Source: Methylophaga thiooxydans DMS010
GTDB taxonomy: Bacteria > Pseudomonadota > Gammaproteobacteria > Nitrosococcales > Methylophagaceae
Assembly (NCBI RefSeq): GCF_000156355.1
Contig: NZ_GG657904.1
Span: 55,518 to 119,517 of the forward strand
DNA: 64,000 bases
Reading direction: 5' to 3'
Shown here: one piece after another, positions 1 through 10,618 of the stretch
Layout of the letters: each line of letters begins with the position of its first letter
How positions within the stretch are numbered: the stretch's first letter is position 1
Notes under the pieces: model-generated
What the model saw: only the letters and a program-made list of their open reading frames with translations
The model's database searches: none
What the model was told of the DNA's origin: nothing
Translations under genes and position numbers: made by a program

Positions 1-2502
1 CTCAAAGCTTAGGTCGATATCATCTTCCGTATTGGCTTCTGGGTGGTCTAAATTACCCAGTAATGTGAAGGTGTAACTACCATTGTCTTCATCAGACACC
101 GTGACAGTAAATACTTCGCTGTAGCTGTCTGTGCCTTGCTCGCCTGTATAGGCGGTCAACATGCTACCGTCTTCATTGATACTGTAGCTGACCGGTTGGC
201 CGTCTGCTGTCAGACCTTCAGGCGCAACTTGCTCTGTGAATGCCACACTGCGATCAAAATCAGACTCGGCATCGTTGTTATCATCTGCACCCCAGTTGAT
301 AGCAAGGCTTCCACCAGCAACGGTTGCTTCGCCAGGAAGGTCATCGCCGTCATCACCAGTAATTATGCTGCCTCCAGCAGGTAATGCGGTGATCACGACT
401 CCTGTACTGAAATTGATGTGATAAGGTCCCATCGGGCCATCATGTGCCCCGCTTCTCGCTTCAGCTTCGGTCAGAACCCAGTCACCAATGGCGAGTTGAT
501 AATTTCCTTCAGGTAGATCGCTAAATGATAACTCTGAGTCTAACCAATCAACAGGATCGCCATCATCATCGGTGCCAACCAATTGACCAGTATCAGCATT
601 GAACAGATATATTTGGCTATCAAACGAATCCGTTACACTATCGCCATTTAGGTCACCAGCATAACGTTCGCTATCAATATTTATGACCAATTCACCGCCA
701 CTGTGAGTAAAGTGCCAGTGATCTACAACCCCATCAGCTGGCTGCCCAAGAACCACAGTTGCTCCCTCGGCATAACTATCACCCGCATTGCCGTTGATAC
801 CTTCTTCATCAACAGAAACCGCTTCTGGTGTGCCGATAACAGGCATATCGTCATCGATACTCAGATCAAAGCTACCATAAGCTTGATCGCCATCAGCATC
901 GGTGGCTGTGTAATTTAGAACAAGATTCAGGTTATCTTCAGTTCCAAGTGACTCACCATCAGCACCTACTGGATGATCGAGGTTATCCAGCAGTTCGATA
1001 TTAACTTGTGTACCCGGTCCGAATTCCCAAACGCTTACGTGAATATTGATGACAGGTTGCCCGTCAGCAGTACCTTCGAGTGTATTCGTTAATGCATTCC
1101 AGTTGAATTGAACTTCAACGCCATTCGAGGTCAGTGAGTTGCCAAACTGATCAACGATGCCTTCTGCACTGATTTCAACCGGATTTTCGGCTGCAGGACC
1201 ATCAGCACCAAAATTAATCGGGAGTGTGATGTATGGCGAACTATAGTCATCACCCGGTGAATCGATATTACCTACGCCGTTATCTGTGTCATCTTCATCA
1301 ACAGAAGCACCATTATCAAACGGCGAATCGGTAAAACGACCTTCCTGAGGGTAATCTTGTTGTTCGCCGATAACAGGGCTGTCATCGTCCACATTCAATT
1401 GAACAATACCCTGAGCAGAGTCACCATCTGAATCAGTGATGGTAAAGGCCATGTTGATCAGCAGGTTTTCTTCAAATGCGCCTTCTTCAGCGGTATCAGC
1501 ATGATCCAGTGGTCCATAGATACCCGCACTGAAATTCAGCGTTGCAGGATCGATTTGAGCACTGAAAATAATTTCGGCACCGTCAAACTGTGGGCCTTCA
1601 CTAATTTGACGAACAGTGTAAGGGTAATCACCATTCTCAGCTGCAATATAGCCAATCAGAGTAAGACCGTCTGCAGATACCCAAATTTGAACAGGTTGAC
1701 CACCGGAGGTCAGACCAGAGGGTTGTGACCCCACAGGATTAAAGCTAATCGAGCCAGGACCATCTGATCCGAAATTTGCATTTAAAGCACCACTAAAAAA
1801 TGTTGGCGTTGGTGAGGGTAGGTCATCACCTGGCGTGGCGGTATCGCCCACACCCATGTGGAAACCATTTGATAAAAATAGGCTAGTATCGGTTTGAAAT
1901 TCAGGTTGAATCTGCCCCAATAGGTTTTGCAAAAAGACAGACGAATCAAAATCTCTGTAAGAAGACAGATCATCTTCGTCTAATAAGACAGTGATGGTAC
2001 CCGCTGTCGGCGTGCCATCGATTAACTGTTCTTCTTCTAAATCTTCAATCTCGTTGTTAACACCGATTGTATCGAAACCAGCTTCAGGCGTTACTTCAGG
2101 ATTCAGGTAGTTAACAAAAACAGCCTCATGGCCTTCATTACCTGTTCCGGTCACACCAGCGCCAGCAGCAGTGGCTTCACCGACTTCGGTAGGATCTTCA
2201 CCATCCAACAACGCTTGTTGAATAGCGGCGACATCTTCGGGGATATCTTCAGATGGGGCATCTGCAACAGAGGTTGCCTCAGGATCAAACACGCCATTAT
2301 CAAGCATCGCCTGGCTGTTTCTTCCGAGATCCATCACACTGCCATCGGCGAATTCAATCTCAACGGCACCTGATTGTCCAGTAGAAATAAGTTCGTTTGC
2401 ATAAACTCGGTCACCAATTTGTAAGGTGCGAGTCGAGCCATCCATTGCTGTTGCGGTGACGGTACCCAGTACTGCTTTGATTACGCCGATTTGTGTCGCC
2501 AT
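1..2502 (-). CDS. LapA-type giant adhesin, N-terminal part (3' end outside window)
   Basis: An open frame starts at ATG 2502-2500 behind a strong AAGGGAG ribosome site and stays open for 834 codons to the window edge. Residues 1-110 look like the LapA/BapA retention module that plugs the outer-membrane TolC-type pore of a type I secretion system. It is followed by TAAGAG at 111-116, the dialanine motif cut by the periplasmic protease LapG in Pseudomonas. From about residue 240 there are at least three acidic, Asp/Gly-rich repeats, each beginning with FGSDGP, FGADGP or WGADD (about 240, 430 and 740), with linkers such as DDDSPVIGE and DDDMPVIGTPEAV. These resemble the DUF5801/VCBS-type repeats of RTX adhesins. 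A PPC-like insertion with a GDLNGDSVTDSFDSQIYL stretch lies near residue 620. Low codon bias for Cys and the acidic repeats fit secretion. Export genes and lapD/lapG are not visible here. Family confident; total length unknown. Confidence 0.88.
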   Translation of the reverse strand, partial: MATQIGVIKAVLGTVTATAMDGSTRTLQIGDRVYANELISTGQSGAVEIEFADGSVMDLGRNSQAMLDNGVFDPEATSVADAPSEDIPEDVAAIQQALLDGEDPTEVGEATAAGAGVTGTGNEGHEAVFVNYLNPEVTPEAGFDTIGVNNEIEDLEEEQLIDGTPTAGTITVLLDEDDLSSYRDFDSSVFLQNLLGQIQPEFQTDTSLFLSNGFHMGVGDTATPGDDLPSPTPTFFSGALNANFGSDGPGSISFNPVGSQPSGLTSGGQPVQIWVSADGLTLIGYIAAENGDYPYTVRQISEGPQFDGAEIIFSAQIDPATLNFSAGIYGPLDHADTAEEGAFEENLLINMAFTITDSDGDSAQGIVQLNVDDDSPVIGEQQDYPQEGRFTDSPFDNGASVDEDDTDNGVGNIDSPGDDYSSPYITLPINFGADGPAAENPVEISAEGIVDQFGNSLTSNGVEVQFNWNALTNTLEGTADGQPVINIHVSVWEFGPGTQVNIELLDNLDHPVGADGESLGTEDNLNLVLNYTATDADGDQAYGSFDLSIDDDMPVIGTPEAVSVDEEGINGNAGDSYAEGATVVLGQPADGVVDHWHFTHSGGELVINIDSERYAGDLNGDSVTDSFDSQIYLFNADTGQLVGTDDDGDPVDWLDSELSFSDLPEGNYQLAIGDWVLTEAEARSGAHDGPMGPYHINFSTGVVITALPAGGSIITGDDGDDLPGEATVAGGSLAINWGADDNNDAESDFDRSVAFTEQVAPEGLTADGQPVSYSINEDGSMLTAYTGEQGTDSYSEVFTVTVSDEDNGSYTFTLLGNLDHPEANTEDDIDLSFE

Positions 2503-2528
2503 GATATCTCCCTTCAAGCCTTTTTTTG

Positions 2529-2547
2529 AATGAACATGTCGTTCATT
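2529..2547. promoter_or_regulatory. Perfect 7-bp inverted repeat in adhesin leader
   Basis: AATGAAC (2529-2535) and GTTCATT (2541-2547) are perfect inverted arms around a 5-nt spacer, 26-44 nt upstream of the adhesin ATG. No U-tract follows on the adhesin strand (seven A residues follow instead), so it is not a terminator. It could be an operator or an mRNA hairpin near the ribosome site. Function is inferred from position only. Confidence 0.4.
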
Positions 2548-2574
2548 TACGTTTCAACTGTTGTTGAGTGAGTG

Positions 2575-2593
2575 AAAAAGCCACCTGAGGCTT
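2575..2593 (-). terminator. Weak terminator-like hairpin after the leftward operon
   Basis: Read leftward, AAGCC and GGCTT form a 5-bp stem around a 6-nt loop and are followed by five T residues. It lies between the orphan receiver gene and the adhesin, where the long slmA-side operon would be expected to end. The stem is short, so termination may be partial and the adhesin might receive some read-through. Confidence 0.35.
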
Positions 2594-2648
2594 GATCACA
2601 AAAATTTACAGGCTCTAGTTTTACGCAGAAGTAAGCAAGGGATCTATT

Positions 2649-2663
2649 GTACTAAGGTACTAA
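2649..2663. repeat. Short direct repeat upstream of adhesin
   Basis: GTACTAA occurs twice, at 2649-2655 and 2657-2663, separated by one base, in the 237-bp gap upstream of the adhesin gene. Two half-sites at 8-bp spacing could be a protein-binding tandem site or chance in A+T-rich DNA. Confidence 0.3.
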
Positions 2664-2739
2664 TTTGGGGTTATTTCGCTTAGATCAGCAAAATAATTGA
2701 TGTTTTTAACAGATTTACCATCAGGAATGATGATATGAA

Positions 2740-3191
2740 CTACTGATGTTTAACGAGTTGTAACTTTCTTTTACCTGAGAGTGCGCCAGTGGCAAGCTGG
2801 TTAAGCAAGGTAGTAACCAGTTTTCTGGAAAGCCACGATTCACCATCATTAATCACGTTAACCGCGCGAACGATAGCATGGCGTTGTTGATGTAGCATAA
2901 AACCTTTACAACTAAAGCCAGTGGCTTCCAGACGATGATAATCTGCTTCTGTGTCTGAAATAATGAGTGTTTTGGTTTCAGGGCTCCGCAGATACGTGTG
3001 CATACATAATGCATCGGCATCAATGCCCCCACACACATCCGAAATCACTAGCACGTGCGGGTAGGAACGTGCAATATCATCAAGCATGTCTTCAAAATCA
3101 CCGAGTTCAACCATATACAAATCAATGTCTGATCGGCTCTCAAGCAGCGCTTTTTCTTTCGCTGTGTCTTTACCAATCAAGCAGACTCGTA

Positions 3192-3195
<4 letters not shown>
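2740..3195 (-). CDS. Orphan receiver-like protein lacking an output domain
   Basis: The 151-residue product resembles the receiver half of NarL/LuxR-type response regulators. A beta-strand VLVISD puts an Asp at residue 53 in the phosphoacceptor position, and the tail GESWLSRKL (about 118-126) is the linker that normally precedes a LuxR helix-turn-helix. The protein ends about 25 residues later with no HTH, and I see none in the downstream 237 bp. The acidic pair expected near residues 8-10 is missing (LIGKD), so it may be a pseudo-receiver, as in CsgD-like proteins. Its ATG overlaps the slmA stop (ATGA), so it is translationally coupled as the last gene of the operon. It lies just upstream of the adhesin. 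Partner and function are unknown. Confidence 0.7.
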
Positions 3196-4714
<1,519 letters not shown>

Positions 4715-4734
4715 TTAATGTCTGATTTTTATGG

Positions 4735-7581
4735 TTAAAATTTAATTGATGTCGCGGGTGACAGTTGTTGGATCTGTTCTTGAAAAGACTGTTTGATTTG
4801 CTTCAATCGCTGTTCTGTCTCAGCCTCAAAACGCAATGATATCGCTGCCGTTGTGTTCGATGCCCTTAACAAGCCCCAGCCATCGGCAAAATCAACTCTA
4901 ACGCCATCCAGATCAGATTTTTCTGCACCATCCGCCTGATAGTTATCTCTGAACTGCTCCACAAGGTCACGCGCTTGTTGGAGTGGCATCTTAATGATTA
5001 TTTCTGGTGTGGCAATATTTTCTGGTATTTCTGCAAAAAATTCGGCCGAGCTAGCCGTGGTTTGGGATAGCAACTCAGCTAGTCTGCAAGCAGCATACAT
5101 CGCGTCATCAAAACCAAACCAGCGATCATTAAAAAAGAAATGACCCGTCATTTCACCTGCAAAAATGGCACTATGTTCTGTCATTTTAGCTTTAATGATT
5201 GAATGTCCCGCAGGCACCATGATGGCACGTCCACCGTCTGCCTCAATTGAATGTTTGACCAAACTGCTACATTTCACATCAAATAGTATGGTCGCTTCGG
5301 GGTTGTGTTTAAGTAGCGTCTTGGCGAAAGCAATCATCACTCTATCCGGCCAGATAATTTTTCCGTCACTGTCGACCACACCTAACCGGTCGGCATCACC
5401 ATCAACGGCGACACCAAAGTCAGCGTTATAAGACTTCACCGCATACTGTAATGCTTGCATATTTTCTGGTTGCCCAGGGTCCGGGTGATGGTTAGGGAAG
5501 TGGCCATCAACGTCACAAAATAGCTCTATGACTTCACAACCTATCTGTCTCAATAAGCGCGGCATAAAATTACCTGCCACGCTGTTGCCGCAATCTACCA
5601 CCACGGTTGGTCTATTTTTCATTTCCAGCGCGTCATCAACCACTTGGAGGTAATCAGTAAAGACATCTTCGGTCGACAAGCTACCGGCGTCACCGGTCAC
5701 AAAATTTTGTTGTTTGATTCGTAGATATAGAGCGCTTATCTCATCACCAGACAAGGCTTTACCATCAACCACGATTTTGACCCCATTGTGATCGGCGGGG
5801 TTATGACTTCCCGTAATCATCACGCCACAACGAACCGAGGTTTTATGGCAGGCAAAATAAACAAGCGGCGTTGGCACCAGCCCAAGGTCAACCATATTAC
5901 AACCTACACTCAAAGCGCCACGAATGAATGCTTTTGCTAATGGCGGGCTGCTAAGGCGCCCATCATGACCAATATTAAGGCTACCAAATCCTTTTTCCAC
6001 CACTAGACTACCGACCGCTTTCCCCAACAACGCCATCACGGGTACTGTCAGGTGTTCGCCGACCACGCCACGAATATCATACTTACGGAATATGCTTTCG
6101 TCAGGAAGCGGTACATTAGCAACCGACTCAGTCACAATATTTTCAATGGCTGATACAAGCTTATCTTCTTCAACCAATTCAGTTTGATGAACATCATCAA
6201 TATCCAGAGCTTGCTCAGTCGTCACTTCTGTATCATTAGAAGCTTGTTGAGAGGAAGGATCTTCGTCTTCATCCAAGCTTAGCGTCAAAGGCTCGTTCTC
6301 TAAGGAAACCAAGTCGTTATCAGACATATATTTCTCTGAAACATCATATTTGGTTGTTTGTGCTTCTTCCTGAGCTTTTAGGCTTGCTTCACGTGAACGT
6401 TGTAAGACATTCTCTTCGTATTCAATTACGTCATCACGCGCTGACTGCGCCCTCACCTCTTCCGTTGGCGGCTCATCGTGCTCAGTTGACGATTCTTCTT
6501 GCTGTTCACTGCTCGCGTCAGTTCCTTTGTTTGGTTCTGAATCAAGAGTCTCAACTGTTTCTTTATTTGGTTCTGAATCCTGCGTCTCGACAGTTTTTGG
6601 AGACATGTTTTTTTGACGCTGCGGCAACGCTATTTGTTGAATCGTCTGACTCACAAATTTTAGTTCTTTGTGGGCCAACTGATACTGCGCTCTTAATTTT
6701 AGCTGCTGGAAGTCGGACAGTTGCTCTTCTAATGTTGCACTATCCATTCGCAACAACACACCTTGCCAGCGCTCACGCAATAGCCAGAAGATCGCCATCA
6801 CGATAATCACTGTAATGATTAAAGGCCAATTAGAACTCACGCTGACCGGTGCATGCCACAATTTCAACTGCCAATGGCTGCCTGCAATCGGCAGTAAAGA
6901 GGAGGCGTCAGACTGTTTAAGCGAAATTGAACCAGCTGAGTGCAGCGCACGTTGCGATGCTTCGCCCTGTATTAACTCGATATAAGTCGTGTTTGAAAGC
7001 TTGGCATCTAAGACATTGAAGACAGATTCAGGCTTAACCGCCATCAACACAATACCTGACTCACCTTGCGTTGCCCCAACCACTTTTGCCGCCAGCAGTA
7101 CATGGTCGATTTGGCTGTTTTGCATAACCACAAGTAAATCCGCAGGACTCTGAGCATCAAGATCGCGCATCGTACTAAGTGACACATAAGTCAGCAGCAT
7201 ACATTCTGAATTGGGCGTTAACACCGGCTTCGAAAAAAAACAGGCTTGTTTAAGCTCAGGTAGTAAGGTCTTTAAATCTTGTTGCCATCTCGCATAATCA
7301 GCGGGAGATGACTGGTTTAGCAATTGTTTTGTTTGTTGCCAGTCAGCGACATTGCTTACTTTTTGTTTGAGTGAACGAATGCGTTGCTCAAGACGCGCGA
7401 CGTTAGCATTGAAGACCGTTTGGGCACTGTGTTGATTTTCTAGAGACTGCGCGTTTGCTGACCGGTCATCATTTGAGAGAAATAAAAAGATAATCAGTAA
7501 AGCGGCTGCTACCAGCAAGGCGATACTGACAGGCATCACTCGCAGCCTCAAAGCCAGTTTTTCAAACGATGACATGCTCAT
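4735..7581 (-). CDS. algC: Phosphomannomutase/phosphoglucomutase AlgC with long membrane extension
   Basis: The 948-residue protein has two parts. The C-terminal half, from about residue 490 (ESIFRKYDIRGVVG), is a complete alpha-D-phosphohexomutase: phosphoserine loop TGSHNP with Ser592, metal loop DGDADRLG and the phosphate-binding RASNT near the end. It interconverts Man-6-P/Man-1-P and Glc-6-P/Glc-1-P for LPS and exopolysaccharide precursors. The N-terminal half has a transmembrane helix at about 18-36, a presumed periplasmic segment, a second helix at about 252-268, then a Glu/Ser/Asp-rich cytoplasmic linker with a 12-residue duplication. Pseudomonas AlgC is about 460 residues in its classical form, though longer annotated forms with such an extension exist. 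It is likely membrane-tethered. It sits between dut and argB with 20-bp gaps. Confidence 0.94.
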   Translation of the reverse strand: MSMSSFEKLALRLRVMPVSIALLVAAALLIIFLFLSNDDRSANAQSLENQHSAQTVFNANVARLEQRIRSLKQKVSNVADWQQTKQLLNQSSPADYARWQQDLKTLLPELKQACFFSKPVLTPNSECMLLTYVSLSTMRDLDAQSPADLLVVMQNSQIDHVLLAAKVVGATQGESGIVLMAVKPESVFNVLDAKLSNTTYIELIQGEASQRALHSAGSISLKQSDASSLLPIAGSHWQLKLWHAPVSVSSNWPLIITVIIVMAIFWLLRERWQGVLLRMDSATLEEQLSDFQQLKLRAQYQLAHKELKFVSQTIQQIALPQRQKNMSPKTVETQDSEPNKETVETLDSEPNKGTDASSEQQEESSTEHDEPPTEEVRAQSARDDVIEYEENVLQRSREASLKAQEEAQTTKYDVSEKYMSDNDLVSLENEPLTLSLDEDEDPSSQQASNDTEVTTEQALDIDDVHQTELVEEDKLVSAIENIVTESVANVPLPDESIFRKYDIRGVVGEHLTVPVMALLGKAVGSLVVEKGFGSLNIGHDGRLSSPPLAKAFIRGALSVGCNMVDLGLVPTPLVYFACHKTSVRCGVMITGSHNPADHNGVKIVVDGKALSGDEISALYLRIKQQNFVTGDAGSLSTEDVFTDYLQVVDDALEMKNRPTVVVDCGNSVAGNFMPRLLRQIGCEVIELFCDVDGHFPNHHPDPGQPENMQALQYAVKSYNADFGVAVDGDADRLGVVDSDGKIIWPDRVMIAFAKTLLKHNPEATILFDVKCSSLVKHSIEADGGRAIMVPAGHSIIKAKMTEHSAIFAGEMTGHFFFNDRWFGFDDAMYAACRLAELLSQTTASSAEFFAEIPENIATPEIIIKMPLQQARDLVEQFRDNYQADGAEKSDLDGVRVDFADGWGLLRASNTTAAISLRFEAETEQRLKQIKQSFQEQIQQLSPATSIKF
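6531..6602 (-). repeat. 36-bp tandem duplication in the algC linker
   Basis: Two adjacent 36-nt copies (6531-6566 and 6567-6602) encode 12-residue units containing DSEPNKGT and DSEPNKET in the acidic linker of AlgC. The copies have diverged at several bases but keep the frame. This is consistent with slippage in a disordered tether rather than a folded domain. Confidence 0.75.
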
Positions 7582-7601
7582 GCCTCAACTCTCCAATGAA
7601 T

Positions 7602-8057
7602 TTAATGACGCCCTGTGTGGCCAAAACCACCTGTGCCGCGTTCTGAAGTAGTAAATTCATCCACCCGCTCAAACCCAACCTGAGCAACCGGGATAAATAC
7701 CATCTGAGCAATACGCTCGCCAATGTTAATTTCGAACGCTGTTTGGCCTCGATTCCAGCATGAAACAAATACTTGTCCCTGATAATCACTATCAATCAAG
7801 CCAACCAAATTACCCAAAACAATGCCGTGCTTATGACCCAGCCCTGATCGTGGCAATAAAACAGCCGCTAGACTCGGATCATCAATATGAATAGCAAGCC
7901 CGGTTGGAATCAACAGTGTTTCGCCCGGCGCCAGCGTCACCGCTTCATCAAGACACGCGCGCAGATCTAACCCCGCTGAACCTGTTGTTGCGTAATCAGG
8001 AAGTTCAATCGTATCACCCAGACGGGAATCAAGAATTTTCAGTTGAATTTTTTGCAT
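7602..8057 (-). CDS. dut: dUTP diphosphatase
   Basis: The 151-residue trimeric dUTPase hydrolyses dUTP to dUMP and pyrophosphate, limiting uracil in DNA and supplying thymidylate synthesis. Motifs are in order: AGLDLRA (motif 1), PRSGLG (motif 3, about 69-74), GLIDSDYQG (about 85-93) and the C-terminal P-loop-like [11 protein letters not shown] (about 139-149). The length matches E. coli Dut. The start [10 protein letters not shown] matches the family, although it lies 29 nt inside the coaBC 3' end, a longer overlap than elsewhere in this operon. Confidence 0.97.
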   Translation of the reverse strand: MQKIQLKILDSRLGDTIELPDYATTGSAGLDLRACLDEAVTLAPGETLLIPTGLAIHIDDPSLAAVLLPRSGLGHKHGIVLGNLVGLIDSDYQGQVFVSCWNRGQTAFEINIGERIAQMVFIPVAQVGFERVDEFTTSERGTGGFGHTGRH

Positions 8058-9258
8058 AAAATCTTTCTATTATCAAAGTCATTAAATCACGCGCCAACTG
8101 GCTTTTCGGAGCCAACGGCAGTAATTGTTCACCACCGGTCCAGAAGACTTGCAGCGCATTGTCATCTACCGCAAAACCTTGCCCCTCTCCAACTTGGTTG
8201 GCGGCTATCATATCGAGTTTTTTGCGTTGCATTTTTTCACGCGCATAGTCAGCAATATGCCGGGTTTCGGCAGCAAAACCAACTACAAAAAGTGTCAGGT
8301 CGGGCTGACTTGTGACACTGCTGACAATATCTGTGGTGGGTTCCAGTTCTAAGATCAGCTTGTCATGGGTGGTTTTTTTTATCTTATTCGCTTCAACTTT
8401 AGCCGGGCTGTAATCGGCCACCGCGGCGCAGCTAATAAAGATATCGCTGTGATTCGCTTCAGCCGTGACGGCATCTAACATTTGCTGGGCTGTTTCGACA
8501 TTGACTCGTTGCACACCGGTTGGCGTAGGCAAACTGACAGGGCCTGCAATTAATATCACCTCAGCACCCGCTTCTTGGGCTGCTTGCGCGAGAGCAAAGC
8601 CCATTTTCCCTGAACTGCGGTTGCCTATAAAACGGACTGGGTCAATAGGCTCATAGGTCGGCCCCGCAGTAATCAAGACCTGTTTACCTTTAAGTTGTCC
8701 CGGCACCGCTAACAGTGATAATGCCGTCACAATCTCTGTAGGTTCCAGTAAGCGTCCTTCCCCCTGCTCACCACACGCCTGGTCTCCACTAGCAGGACCA
8801 ATAACGTGCACACCACGTGAACGCAATACAGCCAGATTGTCTTGTGTTGCCTGATGACTCCACATTTTATTATTCATCGCTGGCGCTAATGCCACGGGTG
8901 ACTCGGTAGCGAGCACCAATGCCGTTAACAGGTCTTCTGCTCGTCCTTGCGTCAAACGCGCGATGGTGTCTGCACTCGCTGGGGCAATTAATACCCAATC
9001 AGCCCAGCGAGCCAGCGCAATATGGCCCATGGCGGATTCTTGGTCAGCGTCCAGTAGCTCCACAGCGACTGGGTGACCACTCAAGGTTTGCAAGGTTAAC
9101 GGGGTAATAAACTCAGCAGCGCCTGGCGTCATAACAACGCGAAGTTCAGCACCCGCATCTCGTAAACGTCTGACCAGATCCGCGGCTTTGTAGGCGGCAA
9201 TGCTGCCAGTCACCCCCACCACGATCTGTTTACCCGCTAAAGACTGTGTCTCTGTCAT
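8029..9258 (-). CDS. coaBC: Bifunctional phosphopantothenoylcysteine synthetase/decarboxylase
   Basis: The 409-residue fusion catalyses two coenzyme A steps: CTP-dependent joining of 4'-phosphopantothenate to cysteine, and FMN-dependent decarboxylation. The N-terminal flavoprotein domain has [14 protein letters not shown] near residue 15, the substrate motif PAMNNKMW (about 125) and the flexible loop [10 protein letters not shown] (about 160). The C-terminal synthetase domain starts near residue 190 with [15 protein letters not shown] and keeps the ANKIKK lysine motif. The length is normal. It is preceded by yihY after a 5-bp gap and overlaps dut by 29 nt. Confidence 0.97.
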   Translation of the reverse strand: MTETQSLAGKQIVVGVTGSIAAYKAADLVRRLRDAGAELRVVMTPGAAEFITPLTLQTLSGHPVAVELLDADQESAMGHIALARWADWVLIAPASADTIARLTQGRAEDLLTALVLATESPVALAPAMNNKMWSHQATQDNLAVLRSRGVHVIGPASGDQACGEQGEGRLLEPTEIVTALSLLAVPGQLKGKQVLITAGPTYEPIDPVRFIGNRSSGKMGFALAQAAQEAGAEVILIAGPVSLPTPTGVQRVNVETAQQMLDAVTAEANHSDIFISCAAVADYSPAKVEANKIKKTTHDKLILELEPTTDIVSSVTSQPDLTLFVVGFAAETRHIADYAREKMQRKKLDMIAANQVGEGQGFAVDDNALQVFWTGGEQLLPLAPKSQLARDLMTLIIERFYAKNSTENS

Positions 9259-9263
9259 GCTTT

Positions 9264-10613
9264 TTAATGTTCCACTGCTAAATCACGTAAAGTCATACCA
9301 CCCAGTACTTTCGCCTGTGCATCACTAATATTCTGTAGTAGCGCGTTGACATCCTCATCAACGAGACTTTTAACGACAAAGTGACTGTTTTCTTCTGCTG
9401 TGCGCAAGCAGTGCATAATGGCAGCAACCCTGATACTGGCAATGTCTTGCGCCGGTACGTAAGCCGTTTCATCACCGGCAAGTTCGACCAATAATCCACC
9501 ACTTTCGAGGTTACTCAGTAGATCCTGTACGGCATTATTGGTCAGGCCGGTTTGCTCTTCCAATTGCTGAATTGTCAACGGTGGCTGATTGTTGCAAAAC
9601 CGTTTTGCAATCACGGTCATTAACCACAAGCCCTCTTTTTCTCGTAACCTTGGGCTCAAGGTTAATGGCTTGCCCGCCAGCTGCACTAACTTAGGATGCT
9701 GCAAATAAAACGCAACTTGCGAGCCTGTCAGCAAAATAAACCAGGCTAAATACAACCAGATCATAAAGAAAAACAAAATGGCAAAACTTGAGTAGATCGC
9801 GGTGTAATTAGACGATGACGCTACAAATGACGCGAAGATGGTACCGATGGAAATCCACAAGATACCTGCCACCGTGGCGCCGATTAGAGCGGGGCTGAGT
9901 TTCACCTTAGTATTAGGAATAAATTTATACAAAAAGGTGAAGGCCAGAATAATCATCACATACGGTAGTAATTTGGTACCGACCAACAACAAGGTGCCAA
10001 AAGGCTCTATCTCGCTTAATTGTTTTACCACATCATGATTAACCACCGTAGCAGCCACACCGAGCGCAGAAAAGACGAGGACAGGCCCAATCATTACCAC
10101 ACTCAAATAATCAGCAAAGCGCCTTGCCATCGAGCGTGAACGTTTTACCCGCCAGACAAAATTAAAGGCATTTTCGATTTTTTGTACCAGCGCAATGATG
10201 GTGTAAAACAGCATGCCCAGCCCCACTGAACCCAACACGCCGACTTTTACATTCTGAACAAACCCAATGATGTTACTGGTGATTTCTGGACCACGCTCGC
10301 CCAAAGGTTCTAACAAACCTAACAATAAAGGCTCCATTTGGTTATGCACACCAAACGCTTTTAACACAGAGAAAGCCACAGCAATCAGCGGGACTAAAGA
10401 AAGTAACGTGGTAAACACCAAGCTCATCGCCCGCAGGTTCAATTCACCCGTCGCCAGCTCTCGTCCCATGATGTAAACAACACGCAATGTGTTAACCCAC
10501 ATCTGCCATATGCCAGACGCTTTTTCAGGTATGTCCTGCCACAAAGCGACTTTGAAAAAATATCTTAACTGTTCAAGTGTTGCTTCAAGCTTCTTTTGCA
10601 AAGGATGCGTCAT
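9264..10613 (-). CDS. YihY/BrkB family inner-membrane protein
   Basis: The 449-residue protein belongs to the YihY/BrkB family, formerly misnamed RNase BN. About six hydrophobic helices lie between residues 60 and 315, with the family-typical segments LSLVPLIAVAFSVLKAFG and IWLYLAWFILLTGSQVAFY. The C-terminal 130 residues are soluble and include a winged-helix-like region (LTIQQLEEQTGLTNNAVQDL). The molecular function of the family is not established. It lies between the Nif3-like gene (5-bp gap) and coaBC. Confidence 0.85.
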   Translation of the reverse strand: MTHPLQKKLEATLEQLRYFFKVALWQDIPEKASGIWQMWVNTLRVVYIMGRELATGELNLRAMSLVFTTLLSLVPLIAVAFSVLKAFGVHNQMEPLLLGLLEPLGERGPEITSNIIGFVQNVKVGVLGSVGLGMLFYTIIALVQKIENAFNFVWRVKRSRSMARRFADYLSVVMIGPVLVFSALGVAATVVNHDVVKQLSEIEPFGTLLLVGTKLLPYVMIILAFTFLYKFIPNTKVKLSPALIGATVAGILWISIGTIFASFVASSSNYTAIYSSFAILFFFMIWLYLAWFILLTGSQVAFYLQHPKLVQLAGKPLTLSPRLREKEGLWLMTVIAKRFCNNQPPLTIQQLEEQTGLTNNAVQDLLSNLESGGLLVELAGDETAYVPAQDIASIRVAAIMHCLRTAEENSHFVVKSLVDEDVNALLQNISDAQAKVLGGMTLRDLAVEH

Positions 10614-10618
10614 ATCAA

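Noticed and set aside
136..918. Plus-strand short frames at 136-384, 236-421 and 703-918
   Set aside because: They lie opposite the uninterrupted adhesin frame, have no ribosome sites and give low-complexity translations without family features.
6354..6806. 150-residue plus-strand frame opposite algC
   Set aside because: Leu/His-rich shadow of the acidic linker of AlgC; no start signal or homology.
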